Shown here: positions 56,101 to 64,000 of the stretch, piece after piece
How positions within the stretch are numbered: position 1 is the stretch's first letter
How the letters are laid out: each line of letters begins with the position of its first letter
Source: Cyanophora paradoxa
Taxonomy: Eukaryota > Glaucocystophyceae > Cyanophorales > Cyanophoraceae
Length of the DNA: 64,000 nucleotides
Direction: 5' to 3'
NCBI GenBank assembly: GCA_004431415.1
Contig: QPMI01000482.1
Span: 248,001 to 312,000 of the forward strand
Made by a program: the position numbers and the translations under genes
Notes under the pieces: generated by a model
Told to the model about the DNA's origin: nothing
The model's database searches: none
Seen by the model: the letters and a program-made list of their open reading frames with translations, nothing else

Positions 56101-58723
56101 AAGCTCGCGTAGCGCGAGTTCCTGCCGCCCGCTCGCCCGCGATGGGGGGCGGAGGCGGGGAGGACGGAGGGGGCGCACCGGAAGAGGTAGAGGAGGCGGA
56201 GGGTGCGGGGGGCGTGCAGGGGCCAGTGGGCGGGGTCCCACCGAATGATCTGCAAGGGAGGTTGTTCGAGGAGGGGCTCGCGCGTTCGAGGGTTGCGGGT
56301 GCGGCCGCGCCTGAGCGATGCCGCAGACAAGGGCCGTGACATCGATGAAGTGGAGGAGGGAGGACTGGGGGTACGAGTGTCGGGCTTCGGTGTTTCGGAG
56401 GGGAAGCCGGGGGTACGCACGCGGAAGAAGGCCGCAAAGCCGCCGGCCGCGAGGAATTTGAGAGCGACCTGCAGGGAGGGGGCGCGTCGGTTTCCGAAGC
56501 CCGCTGCATTCCGGGGGGTACGCTCGCCTCGAAGAGAAGAACGGCGACGCAGGCCGCGTTGAGGGCCGCTGGAGAGGCGGTCAGAGAGATTCGAAGCCAT
56601 CGAGAGTGGACGGTACAGGGTACCGAGGGCGTCAGCGAGAGCGGGGGGCATTCCGGCGTGGAAGACGACGAGGGGTACGACGCCGATCGAAACGATGACC
56701 GACTCCACTGCGGCGAAAGCTCGCGCGGAGAGCGACGGGGTGGCGCGGGCTGCACGGCAAGCACCGGCGGGGTACCGCGCGTGCCAGGCCACGCGGCGCG
56801 CCAGTGCGGTGGCCTTGCCGTACCCCTCCATGTCGCGGGCGTCCCCCCCCTTCGCCCTGCGCGGGATCGAATGCGGACGGACGGGGACAGGGCGCGACGG
56901 GGGTACCAGGCTTTGAGGGCTGCCCGTCGTCCCTTTACCCACCCCGTGACGGCCTTAGAGGCCCGCCGCAGCGCGGAGGCGGCGCCGACCACTGCGGCGC
57001 CGGCAGCGTCCCGCAGGCTGCCGCCGGCCACGCCCCGGAGGCTGCCCCGGCGGCGGCGGCAGCGGCGGCGGCGGCGGCGCGCGCGGCGCGCGCGGCGCGG
57101 ATCGCCTCCCGCTTGAGGCGCCGTGCCTCGCGCGTCGCAGCGACGTACGACTCGTTCACCACCTGCGCCCGCCCCGCCTCGGCCCCCGGGGACGGGGGGA
57201 GGAGCGCGGGGGTGCGGGGGCGGGGACCGTGAGGGTGACGTTGAAGACGACGAAGGCGCCGAGGCCGACCAGCACCACGAACACCACGGGCGCCAGCGGC
57301 CCTGCCCCGCGGCGAGGGCGTCGGGCCGGCGTGCTGCTGCCGGCCTCGTTGGCAGGGGGGCGGGGTACCGCACCCTGGGAGTCCCAGTTCCAGTACATGT
57401 TGCGGTCCCACCCGGAGAGGGTGATGCACTGCGGGGGTGCGGCATTTTGGGCGGGGGCGCAGGAGGGGGGCGCGCTGCCCGGACCTGGAAGGTGAGGAGC
57501 CAGGCCATGGCGACGTTGTCGCTCCCGACGGAGCCGTACCCCGGGTTGGGCTGCTCCCCCTTGCAGTAGAGCCCCGGGGGGGGCGGGCGCCCCGAGGCGG
57601 AGGCGGAGCACAGGCGGGCGGGGAGCTCGGGCTCGTCCCCGGGCGGGGGCGCCCCTGTCATGGCGTCGGCGAGGCGGTAGCGGAGGGCCCCCGCGAAGAG
57701 CTGCTCGAGCAGCACCCCGAACACCACGAAGTACATCCCTGGCGGGGCCGGGCCGTCGGCCGCCCCGGCTCGCGGCGGGGGAGGCGGGCGTTCGCACCGA
57801 TCTGGATGAGGCACTGGAGCAGCAGGGGGAGGGAGGAGCCGAGGGCGGACGCCAGCATTCGGACGCTGGGGACGGCCGAGAGGGCCTGCGGGGGTACCCG
57901 TCACCGCCGGGGAGGGGGGGGTGAGGGGGGGGGGGGGGCGGCGCGCCTTGAGAAGGCGGAGGATGCGGACGAGGCGAACGAAGGAGAGGTTGACGACGGC
58001 GGGGCTCATGCCGACCCACCCGAGGAGGGTGGCGAGGAGGTCGACCCAGTGCCAGCCGTGGCGGAGGTACGCGACGCCCTTCGGGTCCCACAGGCCCAGC
58101 GCCACCACCTTCACAACCGCGTCGAACGTGAAGAACGCGTTCACGAAAATCTGCGGCCCAGGTCGCCCGGTGGCTTCGCGGCGAGGCGCGGCGCGGTGGG
58201 GCGGGCGGCTGGCCGCGGGCGGGCGGCTGCGCAGCCGGCGGACCTGGAACTGCGGCTGGTTGAAGTTTCCCGCAATATCGATGCAGATGCCGAGCAGCAC
58301 CTGCGGGCGCGCGCGCTCAGCTGGCACCGGCGGGCCCGCCCTCGCCGCTGCCGGCCCGCCCCTTGCCGCCGCGGCCGCCCGAACGAGCGCAGGTCCAGCG
58401 CGGGGCGCGCGCCGGCGGGCGCCGGAGCGCATAAAATCAGTCGCTAGGATTCAAAACTGCTCACCAGCACGTTAAGCAGATCGAGGGGCCTGCGTGCGCG
58501 GCCCGTCAGCATCATTTGTAACGCGTGCACGCGGCGCGCCGCCCTCTGGCTGCAACTTCGCGCACGTTGTGTTCTCTCCGACCGCCAGCGCAATCGCGGC
58601 GCGGCGGACCGGGTTGCCTAAGGAGAAGAGATGGAGACTTCTGTGGTCGACCCGCCATGGCGAAGCGGGCTCGGGTCGAGTCGGTACAGCCGCCCGTGGC
58701 CTAGCTGGACCCCCGGGCGGCAT
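47176..58723 (-). CDS. Four-domain voltage-gated cation channel (Cav/Nav-type alpha subunit), about 11.5 kb, many exons
   Basis: A plasma- or flagellar-membrane ion channel. The N-terminus (MPPGGPARPRAAVPTRPEPA) leads to LHLFSLGNPVRRAAIALAV, the usual pre-S1 pattern. Domain I: S1 LDLLNVLVLLGICIDIAG, S4 VRLVRILRLLK, pore FQCITLSGWDRNMYW. Domain II: weak S4 (PRTLRLLYLFR), pore FQIMTADNWEFLMY. A long low-complexity linker (about 51.9-55.3 kb) carries the octapeptide micro-exons. Domain III: S2-S3 TAIFVVEVLVKVFAQGFLL and WNVLDLLVAIASL, S4 MHVLRALRPLELLSKSR, pore ending SLRSDW. Domain IV: S4 VVRVARVLRIVRVARLF (5 Arg in register), pore LLLLFRLASGDNWSVLMW, S6 YVVVNFFAAVMLDAFAD. The tail has an EF-like segment (ETWRAFDPDATGYMLVAQV), IHFHVLLCGLVDRAYF, an IQ-like HLLQAAWRRR and the end QLAPHAHRD. 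Residues at the EEEE filter positions read S, D, S, D. An upstream extra exon cannot be excluded. Confidence 0.88.
52981..53435 (-). repeat. Cluster of micro-exons encoding a tandem octapeptide in the channel linker
   Basis: On the sense strand, four small exons are bounded by cag and gt or gc: 53403-53435 (33 nt, RASASFDYDRG), 53253-53276 (24 nt, ASFDIDRG), 53171-53194 (24 nt, ASIDIDRG) and 52981-53028 (48 nt, ASFDVERGRASTDAGG). All start in the same codon phase and are multiples of 3, so splicing gives a continuous (G)-A-S-F/I-D-x-D/E-R repeat, and each could be skipped without a frameshift. Introns between them are 126, 58 and 142 nt; the last ends with CTGAC before the acceptor. Donors are GTCCGC, GTGCGC and GTGCGC, with a GC donor for the 48-nt exon. 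Confidence 0.7.
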
Positions 58724-59040
58724 GCTGGCCGCCGCCGGACGAACGGCAGCTCGCGCTGTGTGAGCCTGCTAAGGCCCTGCTTGGCGGCTGGGGTACGCGG
58801 TAATCACGGCCAGCTCGGAGGGTGTTCAAGGCTCGAACGTCAAGCTCCAGCTCGGCTCGGGCTACGGCGCTGCCCCTGCCTTCCATTCGGATTTGGAGAA
58901 CTCTTTTAGTGCGGGAAACGCCTTTCTGCGAAGAGCCGCAATTGGTGCACGAGCAGTGGACGCGGGCGGCCCCAGCGATCAGCAAGCTTTATCGTATTAG
59001 AAGTATATTGTGATTCAAAACATCGGCTTCGAATTCGGCA
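58724..59040. promoter_or_regulatory. Bidirectional intergenic region (channel / GAF protein)
   Basis: 317 bp between divergent starts. The half near the GAF gene is lower in GC (58985-59040). No TATA element was identified, and part may be 5' UTR or an unrecognised first exon of the channel. Confidence 0.5.
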
Positions 59041-60732
59041 ATGGGATCGGCTTCTTCGACCCAGCAGCCTCGCCCCCTGAACACAGCCAAAGCGGCCCCG
59101 CCCGCCCTTCGACGCCAGAGCGCAGAGAAGATCCCGTCCCTGCATGCGCAACCTTCCTCGCGAGTCTCATTCGCCGGCCTGGACGAAAAGCTCAAGGATA
59201 ATGCCTCGTCCGCGCCCCAGCCCGTCAGCCTGCTCGTCTCGTCGGCGGCCTCCTCAGCATATGCATGTGTTGCGTCAGCCAGCGAGATGACTTCGACGGG
59301 CGTGGACGTCGTAGAGCTGACCGCCCGGTCCGTGTCCGCGCCGGGGCCGCGGCAGCCCAGCCTGCGCAGCGAGCGCGAGCCGCCCTCGTCTTCGGCCTCC
59401 ATCGCCTCGCGCTACACGTATTCCGCAGCCGCCACTCTCCTCAGGGACCTGCGGCGGTCCGTGTGAATTGCCGCCTCCCTGGCCGCGGGATCAAATTTTG
59501 GCCCGCCGAAGCTCACTGCCTCGCAGGGCGATCGGGCCTCCGCGTCCGTTCCTGCAGCGATCGCTGGAGCTGATCGCGTCGGCGTTCCGCGCGCGGGCCG
59601 TCGACGTGCGCCCTTGCGCCGCCGGCTCCGTCGCGCGGGCGCCGCTGGTGGACCACCTCGTCGCTTCGAGCGCCATCGCGGCCGACCTCCTGCCCGCGGG
59701 CCTCTCGCTGGAGCAGGCGCGCCGCGTGTCCCAGCTGCGCCGGCGCCTCCGATGGCGCCGCTGACGCGCCGTGGGCGGCAGATCGCGCGGGTGCCGCACG
59801 CGGTGCAGTGGGAGGGGCCGGCGGGGGCCGGCCCCTCCTCCCTCCCGGGCTCCTCGTCGAGCTCTCTGGGCGACCCTGTCGCCCTGGTCGCCCTCTGCCT
59901 GCGGCTCGTCTCCGGCGGCTCCGACGGGCCCCTCTGCGGCCTCCTCACCGTGCGTCCTGCCCCCTTTCCCCTACCTTCCGTCCCCCGCCTGCCTCCCGGA
60001 CCCCGCCCGAGTCCCGTGCGCGCAGGTGGCGTTCCGGAGCAGCGAGGATCGCGCGAAGCTGACGCCGGCCGACCTCTCGCTGCTCGCCGAGGCCGCCGAG
60101 TTCGTCGCGGGGGGGCTGCAGGGTTCGCTCTTTTCTCTGAATGCGCGCGTGCCCCCGCTGAGGCGTCCGCGCGCGCAGCGATGCTGGCCGCGCCGGTTCA
60201 CGTGAGCGCCCTGCTCTGCCGCCCGGGCCGCGGCGCCGGCGCGCCTGACGGCCGGCGCGCGCAGCCGCCCTGGTCGTTCGCGGCGGGGGCGGTGGCGCGG
60301 GCCTTCTGCGGGGCGGGCGAGTCTGCGGCCTGCGGCGCGCCCTTGGACGCGGCCGCCGAGGGCCTGCGCTCCGCCCTCGGCGCCCTCCGCTGCTCCGTCT
60401 TCTCCGTGCCGCCCGTCCCGGCTCCGCGCCCCCGCCCTCCTCGCCTCCAGCGCCCGCTCCGTCTCCGAGCGCGCCGCCGTCGCCGCCGCCGTGCCGAGGC
60501 CCTCTGGGCTCGCCTCGCCGCCTCGAGCCCGGAGGGCGAGACGGTGCGGACGGGGTCGGGGCGGGCGGTGCTGGTGGTGCCGGTGGGGGTGCGCGGGGGC
60601 GGCCCGGCGGGGGCGCTGGTGCTGGAGGGGCGCCCGGGGGAGCCCGAGTGGTCCCCCGAGCAGCGCGAGGCCGCCCGCGAGGCCGCCTGGGCCCTCTCCG
60701 GCCCCCTCCTCGCCCCCGGGCCCCGCCCCTGA
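59041..60732 (+). CDS. GAF-domain protein with N-myristoylation-type start
   Basis: Function unknown; GAF domains usually bind small ligands or mediate dimerisation. The start MGSASSTQQPRP has the Gly-2/Ser-6 pattern of N-myristoylated proteins. A Ser/Ala-rich N-terminal region (to about 59466) is followed by PPRPFLQRSLELIASAFRAR and VDHLVASSAIAADLLPAGLS. The first GAF-like unit has DPVALVALCLRLVSGGSDGP and CGLLT joined to VAFRSSEDRAKLTPADLSLL and AEAAEFVAGGL. A second has GAPLDAAAEGLRSALGALRC and ends SGRAVLVVPVGVRGGGPAG, LVLEGRPGEPEWSPEQREAA, AWALSGPLL. There are about four introns. It has no kinase, cyclase or phosphodiesterase domain, so it may be an adaptor or sensor. It is divergently paired with the voltage-gated channel gene. 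Domain calls rest on the fold pattern only. Confidence 0.65.
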
Positions 60733-61335
60733 CCCCCGGCCCCCAAGCAGGCGCCGCCCCCGCCCCTTCCCCCATTTCTCACCCCCCTCTCCTGCCCGCA
60801 TCTCATCTTTTCTTATGTAATTATCGGCTCTCGGCGCCGCTGCATCGGCTCCTTTAGCGTCGATCGAGTTCCGTGTTCTTTCCTTCACAATATTTAATTT
60901 TCATCGTTATTTGTATTTCATGTAAATTTTAAAGAAAAGGATATCGATCGCGAGTGTGCAGTTAGAATTAACATTTGAGTGTACAGCAGATTTCAGGTTC
61001 AGATACGCTAGCGCTTCGAATTCCTCATAATCAGAACACAAAATAATGTGATCATGATTCATTTTTGAACAGGATCGACCTTCTTGAGAAGGTCCTATAG
61101 CTATAGCTATCATAGTATTCTGTGTGTAGTCGTTCGTCGCTGTCTTACTAAGATAGCATTTATATACGTATGCAAGAATGCACATTGCAATTGACACCAC
61201 GCCCGCCCACGTGCGGGTGGACCCGCTGCGGCTGCGGCAGGCCGCTGAGCCGAGCTCGAGCCGTGCCGCGCGCCCGGCGCAGCAGCGCAGACGGGTGGCG
61301 GCACGGGCGGCCGCGGGGCCTGGCGCCGACGCCGC
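60733..61335. other. AT-richer intergenic region between convergent genes
   Basis: From about 60800 to 61170 this is the most AT-rich stretch in the window, with ATATTTAATTTT, TATAGCTATAGCTAT and similar words. It contains no coding signal. It should include the 3' UTR and poly(A) region of the GAF gene. Bases 61170-61335 are GC-rich again and may be the 3' UTR of the EGF gene. Confidence 0.6.
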
Positions 61336-61928
61336 TCAGAGGAAGAGGGGCGCCGCCTCCGCCTCGGCCTCGGCCTCCCCCCAGCCGCCCCCGCCGGCGA
61401 GCTCCAGCTCGCAGCCGCACCCATCCGCCCCCGCCGCCCATCCGCCCCCGCGCCCCGCCCCGACCTCCCCTGCGGGGAGGACGGCTGAGAGCTGGCCGGC
61501 GAGGGCCCCGGGGCGCGAGGGGCGCACCCTCGGCATCGGCCTCCGTCGGAACTGCGTCCTCGGAGAAGGACGGGGCCTGCCGCGGGATGAGGGGCGGCGG
61601 GACCGCGGGGGTAGAGGGCTCGCACGGGATCCGCCCCCTCGTCCGAGTCCAGGCGCGAATTGAAGGGGGCGGCGGGGGTAGAGCAATCCTCGCCCGTGAA
61701 CCCGGGCGCGCAGAAGCACTTGCCGAAGTGCCAGACCCCGCGGCCTGCGCGGCCCGGCGGCTCAAACCGAGCCCGGAGAAATCCGGGGGCCCGGGCGGGA
61801 GTGGGGCGCTGCACCCGAGCAGTTGTTCTGGGGGGTGAGGGGCACGCTGCAGTCGTCGCCCGTCCAGCCGGGCTCGCAGAAGCATTTACCGTAGCGCGCT
61901 ACGCCGTGCTCTGGGGGGTACGTGAGAC

Positions 61929-61959
<31 letters not shown>

Positions 61960-63166
61960 GGGGGAGCCCAGGGGCGGGCCGGAGCAGCGGGCGGGGCCGG
62001 CGTCGGTGGGGGTGGAGCAGAGCGGGCCGGTCCACCCCGGGGAGCAGAAGCACTTCCCCATGTGCGCCACGCCGTGCCCTGCGACGCCGGCCGCGTTCGC
62101 GCGATGCCGGCCCTGCGATGCCGGCAGGCTGGGGCGCGCGCGCGCACCGGAGCAGGCGACGGGGCTGGAGGGGACGGGGGCGGAGCAGTCGTCGCCGGCC
62201 CAGCCCGGGTGGCAGGCGCACTTCCCATGCACCACGATCCCGTGGTCTGCCCCCGCGGGGTGCACGACTCAGCGGTGGGCGGCGCCGGCCCGTGCGCGCG
62301 CCCGAGACTCCGAGGGGCGCGCCCGGCGCCCGGCGGGCCCCTCGCCTCCCTCCTTGCCCTGGGCGGGGGCGCACCCGAGCAGGCGACGCCGGGGAGCTCG
62401 CCGGCCGCCGTCGCGCAGTCCGGCCCCGTGTACCCCGGCACGCAGTGGCAGCGGCCCTGGATGACGAGCCCCTTGCCTGCGCCGGGCCTGATCATGAGCC
62501 GGCGTCTGCCCGAGTCGGCGGCCGGCACTGGCCGCGGGGGCGGACCCGAGCACGGCTCCGAGGAGCTCTCGCCCGCGCCGGGGAGGAGCGCGGCCGGCGC
62601 GGCGCACTCCGGCCCCGCGTATCCCGGCATGCAGAAACACTTGCCCTTTATCAGGACCCCATTCCCTGGGCGCGTCGTGAGTCAACAACGTTGAGGGGGG
62701 AGGGGCCAGCGAAGGCCTAGGGAAGGGGCCAGCTAGCGAAGAGGAGGGCGCGCCCGAGCACGGGAGGGAGCCGGCGGCCGACGCCGGCGCGGCGCAGTCG
62801 GGCCCGGCCCAGCCCTTGAAGCAGTGGCAGGCGCCAGCCAGGAGCGCCCCGTGTCCTGCGCACGCGCGCGTTGGACGGCCGCGCGCGTGGTGGATCGGAG
62901 GCCGAGGCGTCACAGCTACCGCACCCGAGCACGGAGTGCCAGCCGCGCCAATCTACTCTCCCAAAGTCAGGGCATGACGAATGAACACGCGAAGGCGCGC
63001 GTACGGCGTGGGCCATGGCGCCGCTGGGACCGAACGGTGCGGTCTGCGCCGCGAGAACCCGTCATCCGACGGCGGGTTCGGGGCGAAGCCGCCCTACCTC
63101 AGCCGCAATTAGCAGCGACAGGGTGCCCGCCGGCGCTGCCGGCCTGCCGCCCCGCGCCATGGCCAT
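61336..63166 (-). CDS. Secreted or surface EGF-repeat protein, about 7 repeats
   Basis: The start at 63166 gives MAMARGGRPAAPAGTLSLLI and AAE, a weak signal-peptide-like N-terminus, spliced to IGAAGTPCSG. Seven repeat exons then follow, each ending CSG before a GTGCG-type donor and each starting with x-HG or a close variant: GALLAGACHCFKGWAGPDC, VLIKGKCFCMPGYAGPEC, LVIQGRCHCVPGYTGPDC, HGIVVHGKCACHPGWAGDDC, HGVAHMGKCFCSPGWTGPLC, HGVARYGKCFCEPGWTGDDC and WHFGKCFCAPGFTGEDC. The pattern CSG-HG-GKCxC-PGWxGxDC resembles tenascin/integrin EGF units but lacks the Cys normally found after HG, leaving four Cys per unit. The C-terminal region after the last repeat is Pro/Ala/Gly-rich and its exons are uncertain. 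The end at 61336 (AEAEAEAAPLFL then stop) is the best candidate. No transmembrane segment was recognised. Confidence 0.75.
61944..61964 (-). repeat. G21 tract (C on sense) next to (GT)6 in an EGF-gene intron
   Basis: Lies between two EGF exons. The adjoining alternating GT stretch (61929-61943) makes this a compound microsatellite likely to vary in length. Confidence 0.85.
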
Positions 63167-63273
63167 CGATCAATGACGTGCCGGGGTACCCGCAGCCTTA
63201 AGCTTTAGCTTTGGGTCGGCGGTTTCGCGGGCTTAGCCTGAGTTAGTAATCCGTTGGTCTCACTCGAGCAACC
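63167..63273. promoter_or_regulatory. Bidirectional intergenic region (EGF protein / ankyrin gene)
   Basis: Only 107 bp between divergent starts, the tightest pair in the window. No TATA box was seen. Confidence 0.5.
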
Positions 63274-64000
63274 ATGCAGATCCGACAGTAAGCGTGCAGG
63301 CGCACGCCGCTCGTGCCAGTGTGCGGCGCCGCGGGCGCGCGCGCATTGCTGGAGGTGTCGGCACACGGCGCTCCAGAACCACATATGCAAGACTCTCTAG
63401 GTCGGTTTCGCCCGCCGGCGCTCTCCGGATCCCCATCTCCGACGGTCACCGGGTCGCTCGAGCTCGACCAACCACGCGCGCGTGCACGTGGTCCGCAGCG
63501 CGGGCGGGCAGGCAGACGCCGCTGATCGCCGCGGCGGAGCGCGGGGACGAGCACGCGGTGCGGACGCTGCTGGCGCGCCCCGAGACCGAGGTCGACGCCA
63601 CCGACGCTGCGGGAAGGTGCGCTGAGATCTAGATCGACTCAGCGATGTTTAACATGCGCCTTCGGGCTTTCCTGGTCGGTTCTAGAAGATTCAGAGTCCT
63701 TCGGGGGACGGGCAGCCCAGAGCGGGCGCCTCTGTCACGATATCGATATCGATATTCGATCAGGCCCGGCCCGGGGCCCCGCGCCCTCGGATCCGCAAGC
63801 CCACGCCGCCGCCTCGTGCGCAGGACGGCGCTGCTGGCGGCGTGCGCGACGTCGGCCCCCGCGCTCGCCCTGCTCCTCCTCGAGCGCGGCGCCGACCCAC
63901 AGGGAAACATAACCGGTAACTAGCTAGCTAGTAGTTACGTATCGAGTACTTTTTCTCCGCTACTCGGTACAGACTCGTTAGCTAGCGAGTCGATAACGAG
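63274..64000 (+). CDS. Ankyrin-repeat protein, 3' end beyond the window
   Basis: A probable short first exon MQIRQ (63274 onward, donor gtaagc) splices to QTPLIAAAERGDEHAVRTLL, then ARPETEVDATDAAG, an ankyrin repeat. A GTGCGC donor (about 63617) and an acceptor near 63820 join to RTALLAACATSAPALALLLL and ERGADPQ, a second repeat in frame. After GNIT the sequence reads ggtaactag, which is either a stop or, more likely, a donor (gtaact) with further repeats to the right of the window. Ankyrin repeats mediate protein-protein contacts; nothing more specific can be said. The first-exon assignment is tentative. Confidence 0.6.

Noticed and set aside
1-64000. CRISPR arrays, insertion sequences, bacterial operons or ribosome binding sites
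   Set aside because: None seen. The window is eukaryotic nuclear DNA with spliceosomal introns. No transposase or reverse-transcriptase motif was noticed in any frame examined.

Overview
This window is nuclear DNA from a GC-rich unicellular eukaryote, most likely a flagellate alga or related protist. Genes carry many short spliceosomal introns. They include eukaryote-only spliceosome, chromatin, cytosolic-ribosome and MAP-kinase components, and a polycystin-type receptor and a four-domain voltage-gated channel that suggest cilia and excitable membranes. I cannot name the species. Composition and intron style would suit a pelagophyte or a haptophyte, but that is inference.

Layout. 932-4051 (-) is CWC27, a spliceosomal cyclophilin. 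4694-21553 (-) is one very large gene with a signal peptide, a propeller-like head, about 13 IPT/TIG domains, about 5 filamin-type repeats, a REJ region, a GPS autoproteolysis motif and a polycystin-1-like five-pass membrane part with IQ motifs. 21870-24194 (+) is KIN17. 24966-28195 (-) is an unidentified multipass membrane protein. 29334-30395 (-) is a tentative unknown gene. 30494-31367 (+) is ribosomal protein uS19 (RPS15). 32169-32755 (-) is YAE1. 32924-38391 (+) is a TRK/HKT potassium transporter. 38878-41562 (+) is a type II NADH dehydrogenase. 42445-43284 (-) is the histone chaperone ASF1. 43435-45871 (+) is a MAP kinase kinase. 47176-58723 (-) is a four-domain Cav/Nav-type channel. 59041-60732 (+) is a putatively myristoylated GAF-domain protein. 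61336-63166 (-) is a secreted EGF-repeat protein. 63274 to the window end (+) is a partial ankyrin-repeat gene.

Organisation. Orientation mostly alternates, giving compact head-to-head pairs about 100-320 bp apart and tail-to-tail pairs 0.6-1.3 kb apart. Introns share a distinctive syntax: donors mostly GTGCG, GTGCC or GTACC rather than GTRAGT, a CTGAC/CTAAC branch motif close to the acceptor, and C-only tracts on the sense strand. Intergenic DNA is enriched in nested short palindromes.

The most unusual content is (1) the receptor that joins a fibrocystin-like TIG ectodomain to a polycystin-1-like REJ/GPS/5-TM core without the TRP-like pore, (2) a run of tiny exons in the channel gene, two of them exactly 24 nt, encoding a tandem octapeptide, (3) the channel's non-canonical Ser/Asp/Ser/Asp selectivity positions, and (4) a CWC27 that keeps the cyclophilin catalytic tryptophan. 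All exon joins were inferred by eye from reading frames, splice consensus and family similarity. Gene identities are firmer than exact exon edges.
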